A stretch of 64,000 nucleotides of DNA from Bermanella sp036960565 (GCA_036960565.1 JBALXQ010000016.1:40236-104235); one strand, 5' to 3'; shown: positions 17,431 to 27,162, counted from the first letter of the stretch. A program made the numbers and translations. Notes: generated from the letters alone by a model not told the origin.

Positions 17431-18675
17431 CTAGTTGGATTTTTGTTGAGCAATATTAACAATATCATGCAGACGCTCGGTGAGAGGACTGTAATCCTGT
17501 ACAAATTTTTCACTTAACGCAGCCAATTGTTCTCCCATGGTTTTAAGTGATTTATTTAATTCTAGCTCCAACGCTGCATCTAGCTTGGATATTTGCTTAT
17601 CTGTTTGAGTTAGGGTTTTCATTATTTTATTATCAAGCTGGCTAAAAGCACCGGTATAAGCTTCTTGTAATTGTTCTGACAAATTATGAGTGGTACTGGC
17701 CATGCTGGTCGTGGTTTTATCCAACATACTTTCCATGCGTTCACTGTAAGATTCCAAGCTAGTAGCAAGACCCGTAGTTAAAAACAGCATGCGCTCTTCT
17801 AGTTGTGGCAAACCTTCACCGGCATCAGAAACCAATTTAGCCAGACCCGATAAGTGCTGATCAAGCACGCTGCGCTGAGAGTTAAGCCCCTTCATCATAC
17901 TCCCAAGGCTCTCGCTAATACCGTTAAAAGACTCGGCGTGCACCACCATATTTTCAAACGCGGCACTGGCATCCTGCATGGATGAGCCAATGGACTGTTG
18001 ATTATCGGCCAGTTCTTTTAGTTGTTGCTTGTATTCTTGTTGCCATTCAAGCATTTGGCCCACACCTTCATTTAGGCGTTTGAAATTATCACCGTACTGC
18101 TCATCAATCTTGGTATTAAAGTCTCGCATCACCACAGCCAAGGCATCGATAAGCGCGCGGGTATTGGCTTCGACCATTTCTTCCTGATAATGCTGCATGG
18201 CAATTATTAAATCATCACTTTGACGCTGATGCTCAACTCGCATCATGCCTATTTCCTGCAGAAGGGTTTCATCTTCCTTAGTCGACAAGGCCTGATGAAT
18301 TTTTATAAGCTCATTGTTTAAATCATCAATACTGGCAGTACGTTCTAAGTTTTCTTCACCATGGGTAACATTCATCACAGCCCGAAATTTAATGCTTAGC
18401 GCGCCTAACAAGCCCGCAATCGAAGACCAGAATGCCGTCTTAAGACCACTTAATAATTGCGGCACACTTTCTTGTAAATGTAGGGTATCAAAGTTACTTA
18501 AGCCTATGGCCACACCAAGGAAGGTACCGAAAATGCCTATACTGGTAAGAATGGTGGGAGCCGCTTCGGCGGTGCGGGCGCTGTAGCGGAAAAACTGGAA
18601 GTAGCCAGTTAACGCTATGATTAGGCCAATTAAGGCAAGAGTCCACAGTGAGAACTGTGCGTTTAATATGGACAT
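17431..18675 (-). CDS. MotA/TolQ/ExbB-family (ZorA-like) protein with long coiled-coil tail
   Basis: About 414 residues. Three N-terminal hydrophobic segments include the proton-channel motifs PTILTSIGIFGTFLGVAIGL (about 40-60) and GLKTAFWSSIAGLLGAL (about 78-95). The remaining 300 residues are predicted long helices rich in Gln, Glu and Leu. This layout matches ZorA of the Zorya anti-phage system and related orphan channel proteins. The tail is shorter than typical ZorA, and no zorC/D/E partner is seen. ATG 18675 is chosen over TTG 18693 because GGAAGG lies just upstream. Confidence 0.82.
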   Translation of the reverse strand: MSILNAQFSLWTLALIGLIIALTGYFQFFRYSARTAEAAPTILTSIGIFGTFLGVAIGLSNFDTLHLQESVPQLLSGLKTAFWSSIAGLLGALSIKFRAVMNVTHGEENLERTASIDDLNNELIKIHQALSTKEDETLLQEIGMMRVEHQRQSDDLIIAMQHYQEEMVEANTRALIDALAVVMRDFNTKIDEQYGDNFKRLNEGVGQMLEWQQEYKQQLKELADNQQSIGSSMQDASAAFENMVVHAESFNGISESLGSMMKGLNSQRSVLDQHLSGLAKLVSDAGEGLPQLEERMLFLTTGLATSLESYSERMESMLDKTTTSMASTTHNLSEQLQEAYTGAFSQLDNKIMKTLTQTDKQISKLDAALELELNKSLKTMGEQLAALSEKFVQDYSPLTERLHDIVNIAQQKSN

Positions 18676-18802
18676 ATCCCTTCCGTAGGTCAAAGTGCGT
18701 CAGCCAATTCAGCTAATTACTTTATTTTTTTATGCACCTGAAAACAATTTTTCATAATCCGGACAAGCATCGCCAATGAATTCACTTGTAACTTTTAAAG
18801 CT

Positions 18803-18858
18803 TAGACCACAGCCCCTGCTTTCGCAGAAATCCCTCCCAAAGGGGCTTAATTGGTCTA
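18803..18858. other. Nested inverted repeat between two minus-strand genes
   Basis: TAGACCA (18803-18809) pairs with TGGTCTA (18852-18858), and inside it AGCCCCT (18811-18817) pairs with AGGGGCT (18841-18847). An alternative inner hairpin CTGC-TTTC-GCAG lies at 18816-18827. It lies after the 18886-19338 gene and 128 bp before the ZorA-like start. It could be a terminator or a structured leader; the trailing T-run is poor. Confidence 0.5.
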
Positions 18859-18885
18859 GAGTTTATTTATCTAATTAATTAAAGC

Positions 18886-19338
18886 TTAAAAGTTAAGCTC
18901 TGGTGACTGATCCCAAATGGCTGCATCCAATTCGGGAACCAGCAACCATTCGCTGGCCTTAGCCAAGTTAGCAAATGTTTTAAATTCTACGCCGCTTTTT
19001 GCAATATATCGTTCCAGCTTGCGCCGCTCGGTCAAAGACCGGTTACTTACCAAAGAAAACTTTTTTAGATGGCTGCGCTTAAGCATTTCGACTAACCGCT
19101 TGAGCACAGACTTTATTTTAGGCCCGTTTTTATCTTGCAGTTCCGAAAGGTCACTTAGCCAGTAGTCGAGCTTTTTGTTTTTTAAGTGCCGTAAACTGTA
19201 TTTAATCACAGAGTTGATTTCTTTTTCGTCAGCTCCGTTATCACTAAAAACATTCATTAATAGGCTTTGTTCAGCCTCACTGAAGATGCTGGCAAATACC
19301 TGACCTTGATTAGTCTTGAATTGTTTAACTGCAACCAT
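18886..19338 (-). CDS. Hypothetical protein, about 150 residues
   Basis: A soluble, Lys- and Leu-rich, mostly helical protein of no recognised family. ATG 19338 is chosen because AAGGAGA is ideally placed 6 nt upstream; an ORF start nine codons earlier lacks such a site. The second half (SLTERRKLERYIAKSGVE, then KTFANLAKASEWLL) resembles the ends of small STAS- or SpoIIAA-like regulators, but this is weak. It stands alone, with a structured hairpin downstream. Confidence 0.6.
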   Translation of the reverse strand: MVAVKQFKTNQGQVFASIFSEAEQSLLMNVFSDNGADEKEINSVIKYSLRHLKNKKLDYWLSDLSELQDKNGPKIKSVLKRLVEMLKRSHLKKFSLVSNRSLTERRKLERYIAKSGVEFKTFANLAKASEWLLVPELDAAIWDQSPELNF

Positions 19339-19596
19339 GACATTCTCCTTTGTGACGCACTTCACACTGTTAAACTGAAGTTAAGCAGAGAAAGTTCGAC
19401 ACATAGTTAGCCAATAGTAGCGAGTTGTGTTCTTAGGGTTTGATTGTGTAATCTTGGGTAAACAGCGAGCAGGTAGGTGTGTTTTGGTAATTATTAGCTT
19501 GGTTTTAGTCTAGTTTTTTAAATTATTGTGGCAGATTAACGCTTAAAAATGCTTTGGTGATTACATCCCTGTAAAAACTTCAGGCTTTCAAATATA

Positions 19597-20652
19597 TCAA
19601 TAGAACTTTAAATTCCCCTCTATACCGCTCACATACCAGTTCATACGGTGTAGATCTTCGTCGTCCAGAGATTTGCCTGCCTTAATACGTACTCGGCCTT
19701 TATGGTTTTTAATAGGACCTGCAAAAATATCAAGTTCACCACTACTGATCTCATCTTTAGCTGTATTTATCTTTTCTACGATATAGCGAGGAACCTTGGA
19801 ATTAATGGCCGACAACTTGGTTGAGCCCTCTTTTAAGCCCGTCCATGAGTCTTCTACTTTAGCGGTTTTATCCATAAAGGATTGAATGCGTTTCTCGTAA
19901 AGTGTGCCCCAATCATGAATGACAGATGTGAGATGACTAGCTGGACCAAACGCACTCATGTCACTGTGATAACCAATCGCGTAAACGCCTCTTTGTTCGG
20001 CTACTTTCACCGGAGCTGGTGAATCGGTGTGTTGAGCCAGTACATCTGCACCGTTATCTATTAACTTGTTACTGAGTTTTTTGGCCACTGCTGGCGCATA
20101 CCATGCATTGGTCCACTCAACCGCCACGGTAACATTTGGGTTTATGGCCTGAGCCCCCAAAGTAAATGCATTCACGCCACGAATCACTTCTGGAATTGGA
20201 AAGGCTGCCACGTAGCCAATGCGGTTGGTATTGCTCATGGCCGCAGCCACCATCCCAGATAAATATCTAGCCTGATAAGCTCGAGTGGCGTAGGTAGATA
20301 GGTTGGCACCATGACGAATTCCCGTGGCATGCTCAAACTTCACATTAGGATATTGCTCAGCAACACGCTCCATAGACACCATGTAACCCCACGACGTGGC
20401 AAATACCACATCGTTTTCCTGCGCTAGCTTTACTAAAACTTTTCGGGCCTTACGCCCCTCAGGAACCGACTCCACAATTGAAGTCACTATATCGCTGCCA
20501 AATTGTTGTTCTAGATATTTTCGGCCCAAGTCATGGCTGTAGCTCCAACCCACGTCACCCACAGGGCTGACATAAACAAAGGCTACTTTTAACGGCGCGG
20601 CCTGAATAATTATGGAGCTTAACGTAATACAGATGGCTAGTAGTAAACGCAT
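19597..20652 (-). CDS. BMP-family ABC transporter substrate-binding lipoprotein-like protein
   Basis: A 351-residue periplasmic protein with a signal peptide (about 1-18, no lipobox Cys). The basic membrane protein (Bmp/Med, purine nucleoside-binding) family is recognised by VAFVYVSPVGDVGWSYSHDLGR-type start, ATSWGYM, GYVAAFPIPEVIRGVNAF and GADVLAQHTDSPAPV. Relatives bind nucleosides or riboflavin-like ligands for ABC uptake. No permease or ATPase genes are adjacent, so partners must be elsewhere or it acts as a sensor. Confidence 0.85.
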   Translation of the reverse strand: MRLLLAICITLSSIIIQAAPLKVAFVYVSPVGDVGWSYSHDLGRKYLEQQFGSDIVTSIVESVPEGRKARKVLVKLAQENDVVFATSWGYMVSMERVAEQYPNVKFEHATGIRHGANLSTYATRAYQARYLSGMVAAAMSNTNRIGYVAAFPIPEVIRGVNAFTLGAQAINPNVTVAVEWTNAWYAPAVAKKLSNKLIDNGADVLAQHTDSPAPVKVAEQRGVYAIGYHSDMSAFGPASHLTSVIHDWGTLYEKRIQSFMDKTAKVEDSWTGLKEGSTKLSAINSKVPRYIVEKINTAKDEISSGELDIFAGPIKNHKGRVRIKAGKSLDDEDLHRMNWYVSGIEGNLKFY

Positions 20653-20901
20653 CGTAGTTCACTCAAATGGAATGTAGCCGCGCAGTATAAACTCAAGCTG
20701 ACCAACTGGTTAGCAATTGAACTTAATAAAGCCAGATAGAATGAGAAATGTGAAGTGTTTCAATTTTACATGGTAAAAATTAGGAGTGGTTATAATCAAA
20801 AAATCAGATTTGGCGTAAAACAACCAATTTACAGAGCGGAATAGAATTATGAGAAAAATTTACCTGACTACAGAGCTTCCTATATAAAACTGCATCCATT
20901 A

Positions 20902-20935
20902 AAAAAGCCCCTCTATTTTCATAGAGAGGCTTTTT
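20902..20935 (-). terminator. Intrinsic terminator after oadB
   Basis: AAAAAGCCCCTCTAT (20902-20916) and ATAGAGAGGCTTTTT (20921-20935) form a stem with one G-U pair and a 4-nt loop. On the minus strand it lies 63 bp beyond the oadB stop and ends in a T-run. Confidence 0.85.
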
Positions 20936-20998
20936 ATGAGACGACTATTTATACATTAAGCTAAATCGTTTTAGCCGGCTCTTTTTAACCACCTATTC

Positions 20999-22165
20999 TT
21001 AGCCAAGATAGGAAAGCATCACACCAGCGGCTACCGCAGAACCAATTACACCGGCTACGTTTGGACCCATGGCATGCATCAGCAAGAAGTTATGAGGGTT
21101 ATACTCAAGACCTACCTTGTTAGATACACGGGCTGCCATTGGTACCGCTGATACACCAGCCGAACCAATTAATGGGTTGATCTTGGTCTTCAAGAACAAG
21201 TTCATCAGCTTGGCCATCAATACACCACATGCTGTACCTACACAGAAAGCCGCAAGACCTAGGCAAAGAATACCCAGAGTCTTAAGGTTTAAGAAGGCTT
21301 CAGCCGAAAGCTTAGAGCCCACGCCTAAACCAAGCATGATGGTCACAATGTTGATTAAAGAGTTTTGTACGGTATCGCTTAAGCGATCTACCACACCACA
21401 TTCTTTCATCAGGTTACCAAAGCAAAACATACCCAATAGAGGAGCAGCTGAAGGAAGCGCTAGCGCCACCAAAATCAAGACTACAATTGGGAATAAGATT
21501 TTTTCAGTTTGACTCACGTGGCGAGACTGCACCATCTTAATCTTACGCTCGGCATCGTTGGTAAATGCACGCATGATGGGTGGCTGAATCATAGGCACAA
21601 GTGCCATATATGAATAAGCTGCCACCGCAATAGCGCCCAATAGTTCAGGAGCTAAACGTGATGCCACAAAAATAGAAGTAGGACCGTCGGCACCACCAAT
21701 GATACCAATGGCCGCTGCTTCATTAAGGCTGAAGTCCATGATGCCGTAATGGTTCATCACCACCGCACCAATGACAGTACCAAAAATACCAAACTGAGCC
21801 GCTGCACCTAAAAGCAAGGTTTTAGGGTTAGCCAGTAACGGACCAAAATCGGTCATGGCGCCCACGCCCATAAAGATAAGCAATGGGAACAAGCCGGTTG
21901 CTATACCCGCATTGTAAATGTAATACAACAGACCCGCTGGCGTTGTTAGGTGCCCCACTGCATCGTATACAGGTGCGTCATAAAAACCGGCACCTGGAAT
22001 GTTCACAAAGATTGCACCAATACCGATAGGTAATAGTAGTAAAGGCTCGAAGCCTTTTTTGATGGCTAAGAACAAAAGCAATAGACCGATGATAATCATC
22101 AGTCCTTGGCCCCATTGCATCTGGTATACACCAGAGTCCATCAATAATTGTATTAGTTTATCCAC
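20999..22165 (-). CDS. oadB: Oxaloacetate decarboxylase beta subunit (Na+ pump)
   Basis: A 388-residue polytopic inner-membrane protein with around ten hydrophobic segments. It decarboxylates carboxybiotin and exports Na+. Family segments include GADGPTSIFVASRLAPELLGAIAVAAYSYMALVPMIQPPI, AGVSAVPMAARVSN and HAMGPNVAGVIGSAVAAG. Length and sequence fit full OadB. It is the last gene of oadGAB, 11 bp after oadA. Confidence 0.96.
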   Translation of the reverse strand: MDKLIQLLMDSGVYQMQWGQGLMIIIGLLLLFLAIKKGFEPLLLLPIGIGAIFVNIPGAGFYDAPVYDAVGHLTTPAGLLYYIYNAGIATGLFPLLIFMGVGAMTDFGPLLANPKTLLLGAAAQFGIFGTVIGAVVMNHYGIMDFSLNEAAAIGIIGGADGPTSIFVASRLAPELLGAIAVAAYSYMALVPMIQPPIMRAFTNDAERKIKMVQSRHVSQTEKILFPIVVLILVALALPSAAPLLGMFCFGNLMKECGVVDRLSDTVQNSLINIVTIMLGLGVGSKLSAEAFLNLKTLGILCLGLAAFCVGTACGVLMAKLMNLFLKTKINPLIGSAGVSAVPMAARVSNKVGLEYNPHNFLLMHAMGPNVAGVIGSAVAAGVMLSYLG

Positions 22166-22176
22166 GAGTCAGCCCC

Positions 22177-23952
22177 TTATGCGATGGTTAGCAAGGTTTG
22201 GCCAACAGTCACAGAATCGCCTTCTTTCACGCTGATGCTACCGATAGTACCGGCTTTAGCTGCGCGAATTTCAGTTTCCATCTTCATGGCTTCAAGAATG
22301 ATCACAACATCGCCTTCGGCAACTTGTTCACCAATTTGTACTTCAACTTTCCAGATGTTACCCGCAAGAGGTGCATCAAGAGGCTCACCGCCACCTACCG
22401 CTGCAGTTGCTGCACCAGGTGCTGGAGCTGCTGCGCCACCAAAGCTTAGAGGAGCACCATTAATAGGAGCAAGGTCGGTTACATCGCCGCCATCGTCTAC
22501 TTTCACTACATATTCGTTGCCGTCTACATTTACAGTGAAAGTATCTTCCGCATCACCTTTAGGTGCTGGCTCAAACGCAGCTGGGTTGCCACGGTTCTCA
22601 AGGAACTTAGGAGCCACCTGAGGGAACAAAGCATACGTTAGCGCATCGTCAATCTTGTCTGCAGAAAGCGTAAAGCCTTTCTCAGCGGCCAAAGCATCAA
22701 CATCGGCAACCAGCTTATCCAATTCGTTGGTTAGCAAGTCAGCAGGACGACAAGTAATTACTTCGGCGCCATCTAAAACGCGATCTTGTAATTCTTTGTT
22801 GTAAGGAGCTGGTGCTGCACCGTATTCACCTTTAAGAATGCCCTGAGTTTCTTTAGAAATAGACTTGTAACGCTCACCCGTTAATACGTTAAGTACCGCT
22901 TGAGTGCCTACAATTTGAGAAGTAGGTGTTACCAAAGGAATGTGGCCAAGGTCTTCACGTACACGTGGAATCTCTAATAATACTTCGTCGAACTTGTCAG
23001 AAGCACCTTGCTCGCGCAATTGATTTTCCATGTTGGTCAACATGCCACCAGGCACTTGAGCCACAAGAATACGAGAATCGGTACCACGTAAGGCACCTTC
23101 ATATTTAGAGTACTTCTTACGAACGTCACGGAAGTAGGCTGAAATTTCTTCAAGCAGATTAAGATCTAAACCGGTATCGCGATCAGAACCCTTCAGAGCT
23201 GCAACCACTGTTTCAGTAGCAGAGTGGCCGTAAGTACCAGACATAGAAGAGATAGCTGTATCAACACGGTCAACACCCGCTTCGATAGCCTTAAGCAAAG
23301 CCATGTCGCTCATACCCGCAGTGGCGTGGCAATGAAGTTGAACTTCTAAATCAGTTTCTTTCTTTAAACGCGAAACCAGTTCAAAGACTTCGTATGGATT
23401 GATGATGCCGGCCATATCTTTAATGGCGATAGAGTCAACACCTAGGTCTTCAATTTGCTTGGCAAGAGACAACCAAGCATCCATGTTGTGTACAGGGGAA
23501 GTAGTATAAGAAATTGTACCCTGTGCGTGTTTACCTTGTTTCTTAACTGCTTTAATTGCAGTTTCAAGGTTGCGCGGATCGTTCATGGCATCAAAGATAC
23601 GGAACACATCAACGCCGTTAGTAGCTGCACGCTCTACGAATTTTTCAACTACGTCATCTGCGTAGTGACGGTAACCCAACAGATTTTGACCACGCAGTAA
23701 CATTTGTTGTGGTGTGTTTGGCATAGCTTTCTTGAATGCACGAATACGATCCCAAGGGTCTTCGCCCAAGAAACGAATGCACGAATCGAAGGTAGCACCA
23801 CCCCAAGATTCTAAAGACCAGTAGCCTACTTGGTCTAGTTTTTCTGCAATTGGCAACATATCGTCGATACGCATGCGTGTTGCAAATAAAGATTGATGGG
23901 CGTCGCGTAAAACAACGTCCGTAATGCCTAATGGTTTTTTAGTCGCGGTCAT
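22177..23952 (-). CDS. oadA: Oxaloacetate decarboxylase alpha subunit
   Basis: A 591-residue biotin-dependent carboxyltransferase. The N-terminal TIM-barrel begins TDVVLRDAHQSLFATRMRI and contains the metal ligands in LHCHATAG. A linker rich in Ala and Pro (about 500-520) leads to the C-terminal biotinyl domain with EAMKMETEI, whose second Lys... in MKM is the biotinylated residue. It transfers CO2 from oxaloacetate to biotin, then passes it to OadB. Middle gene of oadGAB; 52 bp after oadG. Confidence 0.96.
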   Translation of the reverse strand: MTATKKPLGITDVVLRDAHQSLFATRMRIDDMLPIAEKLDQVGYWSLESWGGATFDSCIRFLGEDPWDRIRAFKKAMPNTPQQMLLRGQNLLGYRHYADDVVEKFVERAATNGVDVFRIFDAMNDPRNLETAIKAVKKQGKHAQGTISYTTSPVHNMDAWLSLAKQIEDLGVDSIAIKDMAGIINPYEVFELVSRLKKETDLEVQLHCHATAGMSDMALLKAIEAGVDRVDTAISSMSGTYGHSATETVVAALKGSDRDTGLDLNLLEEISAYFRDVRKKYSKYEGALRGTDSRILVAQVPGGMLTNMENQLREQGASDKFDEVLLEIPRVREDLGHIPLVTPTSQIVGTQAVLNVLTGERYKSISKETQGILKGEYGAAPAPYNKELQDRVLDGAEVITCRPADLLTNELDKLVADVDALAAEKGFTLSADKIDDALTYALFPQVAPKFLENRGNPAAFEPAPKGDAEDTFTVNVDGNEYVVKVDDGGDVTDLAPINGAPLSFGGAAAPAPGAATAAVGGGEPLDAPLAGNIWKVEVQIGEQVAEGDVVIILEAMKMETEIRAAKAGTIGSISVKEGDSVTVGQTLLTIA

Positions 23953-24004
23953 TTGTAATGGCCTTTATTAAAATAATCGTTGTACGTTTTATTAGCTACT
24001 ATTC

Positions 24005-24292
24005 TCACTTTTGGCGAGAACGGTGCTCTTTTACGGCCGCAGCAAGCACGTTTAATAACTGCGGGTCGACGCCCTGTGTTGGTACTACTGGCACTTTTGC
24101 TGGAGCGGCTGGCGCTTCAGGAAGAAACCGATTTACCAATTTTGACATTAACGAGGTGGCAAAAATCAAAATGATTAGGAACACAAATACGGTTCCCATG
24201 CCAAACCCTGATAATGCTAGGCCGTCAGCTACAATATCAGCTTTATCAACTACGCCAGATACTAGATCAACGTCAGATAAATTAGGGGACAT
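24005..24292 (-). CDS. oadG: Oxaloacetate decarboxylase gamma subunit
   Basis: A 95-residue protein with one membrane helix (about 28-50: GFGMGTVFVFLIILIFATSLMSKL), a Pro/Ala linker and a short basic C-terminal tail ending in His, Arg and Lys. OadG anchors OadA to OadB and helps assembly. AAGGAGAGG precedes ATG 24292. First gene of the operon, so the promoter should lie in 24293-24500, where a short duplicated A-rich unit (about 24346-24369) is the only feature noticed. Confidence 0.9.
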   Translation of the reverse strand: MSPNLSDVDLVSGVVDKADIVADGLALSGFGMGTVFVFLIILIFATSLMSKLVNRFLPEAPAAPAKVPVVPTQGVDPQLLNVLAAAVKEHRSRQK

Positions 24293-24546
24293 ATCATCCT
24301 CTCCTTTTATGGTACTGAACGGTTCTGCAAATGCAGGTTTTTTCGATCAAAAAATAATCAAAAAATAATCTCTGCCTAAATTTAGTGCATCCAGACAGAT
24401 TAACGCCGCTAATCTACTGGATTAGTGCCATTTAGGCAAATTCCACACTTAGGTGCAATCTATAGGTAATCGTGTAAAAGCGCGGCTTTGCGGGGAGTTT
24501 ATTGGTACAATGGCCCTTCTATTTTTTTGCCTTATTCCCACTATTT

Positions 24547-25506
24547 ATGAAACTAATTTTGGCCCCCATGGAAGGCTTGGTAGATGTGCATATGCGCAGC
24601 CTGCTAACCCACGATGGTGCATTTGATTATTGCGTCACTGAATTTTTACGCGTTAGCAACTTGCTGCTCCCTAAAAAAGCCTTTTACCGTATATGCCCAG
24701 AAGCCCTCAACGGCTGGAAGACGCCATCGGGGACGCCTGTACATCTGCAGCTGCTAGGCAGTAATCCTGAACTTATGGCACAAAATGCTCGGCGCGGCGC
24801 ACTCTTGGGTGCGCCGGTCATAGACGTAAATTTTGGCTGCCCATCAAAGACCGTTAATCTCAATCGCGGTGGCAGCGTGTTACTGCAAGATCCTGAGGAT
24901 ATATATCAAATCCTAACCGCCATGCGCCAGGATATCCCTGAGCATGTACCGCTTACCGCCAAAATGCGCCTGGGTTACGAAGACAAGTCTTTAGCCATTG
25001 AAAATGCACAAGCCATTGAGGCTGCTGGCGTCAGTGAGCTATGCATTCATGCACGCACTAAGGTAGAAGGCTACAAACCTCCGGCACATTGGGAATGGAT
25101 TGCCAAAGTGAAAGAACAAGTAACGATTCCCATCATCGCCAATGGTGAAATATGGAATTTGGAGGATTACCAAAAATGCCGAGAGTTAAGTGAATGCGAC
25201 AATATCATGCTAGGACGAGGCGCCATCGCCAACCCTGATTTGGCGAACCAGATAACAAACAGCCTCCACAAAACCAATAAGCCTAACAGTGACTGGGCAA
25301 AGCGCCTTGAAAATTTAATGTGGATGATCAACATGACGATGGAGACGGGCAATAGTAAATTTGCCGCCGACCGCATCAAACAATGGCTAGCCTACCTTAA
25401 ACTGGCTTACCCACAGGCAGATGTATTATTCCAAGAAGTGAAGCGCTATAAAAAAACCGAACAGATGCTGCAGAAATTACAAGATGAACTAGCAAACATT
25501 AGGTAA
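24547..25506 (+). CDS. dusC: tRNA-dihydrouridine(16) synthase
   Basis: A 319-residue FMN enzyme that reduces U16 in tRNA. MKLILAPMEGLVD at the start, the active-site DVNFGCPSKTVNLNRGGS with catalytic Cys, KMRLGYED, ELCIHARTK and ANGEIWN match the Dus family and, by its start and CITEF-like segment, DusC. ATG 24547 is chosen because homologues begin here; a TTG at 24502 would add an unmatched hydrophobic stretch. Confidence 0.92.
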   Translation: MKLILAPMEGLVDVHMRSLLTHDGAFDYCVTEFLRVSNLLLPKKAFYRICPEALNGWKTPSGTPVHLQLLGSNPELMAQNARRGALLGAPVIDVNFGCPSKTVNLNRGGSVLLQDPEDIYQILTAMRQDIPEHVPLTAKMRLGYEDKSLAIENAQAIEAAGVSELCIHARTKVEGYKPPAHWEWIAKVKEQVTIPIIANGEIWNLEDYQKCRELSECDNIMLGRGAIANPDLANQITNSLHKTNKPNSDWAKRLENLMWMINMTMETGNSKFAADRIKQWLAYLKLAYPQADVLFQEVKRYKKTEQMLQKLQDELANIR

Positions 25507-25620
25507 TTCTTTCCACTCGACGCCCCTGACTTTATTGAACGTTAAATTCGCTCAAGGTTGGCCAGGGGTAATCCTTGCCCCTGTTAGCGCTTTCATTACA
25601 ATGCTGGCAACTATTTTTTA

Positions 25621-27108
25621 TTGGCCAAATCATTGTCTCCTTCGTCTTTTAAATCAAAAAACACCCTAATGGTGCAAGGCACCACATCCGATGCCGGCAA
25701 GAGTATTTTGGTTACCGCCATCTGCCGCATTATCAAACGCCACGGTATAACTGTCGCACCTTTCAAGCCCCAGAATATGGCGCTCAATAGTGCTGTCACA
25801 GATGATGGAGGTGAAATTGGTCGCGCCCAAGCAGTTCAAGCTAAAGCCTGCGGTATTCGCCCTAGCACCGACATGAACCCAGTGTTACTCAAACCTAATT
25901 CAGATACCGGCGCCCAGGTTATTGTGCACGGAAAAGTTTTATCGAATATGGATGCCCAGTATTACCACAAGCACAAACCCAAACTTTTAAAATCCGTATT
26001 AGAATCCCATCAAAGACTTTCACAGTCTTATGACGCAGTCATAGTAGAGGGGGCTGGCAGCCCTGCGGAAATTAATTTACGTGATCGCGACATCGCCAAC
26101 ATGGGATTTGCCGAAGTCGCGGATTGCCCGGTTATTATTGTCGCCGACATAGATCGTGGCGGCGTGTTTGCCCACCTAACCGGCACTCTAGATTGCTTGA
26201 GTGAATCGGAAAGGAAACGGGTAAAAGGTTTTGTTATCAATCGTTTTCGCGGTGACATCAAACTACTTGAGCCTGGCCTTGACTGGCTTGAAGAAAAAAC
26301 GGGAAAGCCGGTGTTAGCCGTCATCCCATACATTGATAATTTACACATTGAAGCCGAAGACGCCATATCCATTAAAGTACAAAACAACCATAAAAAGTCT
26401 TTAAAGGTTTGCGTACCCGTTTTACCCAGAATTAGTAATCACACCGATTTTGACGCCCTAGCTTTGCACCCAAACGTGGCTTTATCCTTTGTAAAAGATG
26501 TACGAAAATTTGAAGGTTGCGATCTAATTATATTGCCTGGCAGTAAAAGCGTGCGCAGTGATTTTAATTGGCTGGTTGAAAGTGGCTGGCACAGTATTAT
26601 TGAGAAGCATCTAAGATACGGCGGTAAAGTATTGGGGATTTGTGGCGGCTTCCAAATGCTAGGACAACAAATTCACGACCCTGATGCCATAGAAGGTACT
26701 GCAGGCAGCTCAAAAACATTGGGCTACCTCGATTTTGAAACCACACTGCAACAACACAAACAGTTAATCAATGTTAAGGGGCTAGTAAAAAATAGCAGCA
26801 TAGTAATACGCGGCTATGAAATTCATGCAGGTGTAAGCCAGGGCCCTGCCTTTAATGATTGCCTATTTAATTTGGGTGACCATGAAGATGGCCTGCAAAG
26901 CCCCGATAAACAAGTACTGGGCAGCTACCTTCACGGTATATTTGATGAAGAAGGTATGATGCAGTATTTATTAAATTGGGCGGGCTTAGAAAACGCAGAA
27001 ACATTCAATTATGACGCCTTGCAAGAATCAGAAATTAATCGTTTAGCAGATGAAGTAGAAAAAGTTTTAACCATTTCTAAATTGCGGGGATTGTTGTCGC
27101 TTGATTAA
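25621..27108 (+). CDS. cobQ: Adenosylcobyric acid synthase
   Basis: About 495 residues. It amidates four carboxylates of adenosylcobyrinic acid a,c-diamide using glutamine and ATP. The N-terminal dethiobiotin-synthase-like domain has MVQGTTSDAGKS with the P-loop. The C-terminal class I glutamine amidotransferase domain has LGICGGFQMLG with nucleophile Cys, and YLHGIFD with the His. The start is either TTG 25621 or ATG 25669; homologues begin near MVQGT. No other cobalamin gene is nearby and no cobalamin riboswitch was seen upstream. Confidence 0.93.
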   Translation: MAKSLSPSSFKSKNTLMVQGTTSDAGKSILVTAICRIIKRHGITVAPFKPQNMALNSAVTDDGGEIGRAQAVQAKACGIRPSTDMNPVLLKPNSDTGAQVIVHGKVLSNMDAQYYHKHKPKLLKSVLESHQRLSQSYDAVIVEGAGSPAEINLRDRDIANMGFAEVADCPVIIVADIDRGGVFAHLTGTLDCLSESERKRVKGFVINRFRGDIKLLEPGLDWLEEKTGKPVLAVIPYIDNLHIEAEDAISIKVQNNHKKSLKVCVPVLPRISNHTDFDALALHPNVALSFVKDVRKFEGCDLIILPGSKSVRSDFNWLVESGWHSIIEKHLRYGGKVLGICGGFQMLGQQIHDPDAIEGTAGSSKTLGYLDFETTLQQHKQLINVKGLVKNSSIVIRGYEIHAGVSQGPAFNDCLFNLGDHEDGLQSPDKQVLGSYLHGIFDEEGMMQYLLNWAGLENAETFNYDALQESEINRLADEVEKVLTISKLRGLLSLD

Positions 27109-27125
27109 ATAGGAATTAGTTATGT

Positions 27126-27162
27126 ATAAATCACATTACGTTAGTTATGTCGTGTGATTTAT
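27126..27162. other. Inverted repeat after cobQ
   Basis: ATAAATCACA (27126-27135) and TGTGATTTAT (27153-27162) are perfect 10-bp arms around a 17-nt loop, starting 18 bp after the cobQ stop. It may be a weak hairpin terminator, but no T-run follows. The rest of 27163-27285 shows nothing clear. Confidence 0.4.

Noticed and set aside
16147..18675. Complete Zorya system
   Set aside because: Only ZorA-like and ZorB-like genes are present; no ZorC, ZorD or ZorE homologue nearby.
25507..25620. Cobalamin riboswitch upstream of cobQ
   Set aside because: The 114-bp spacer is too short and lacks a B12-box-like core.
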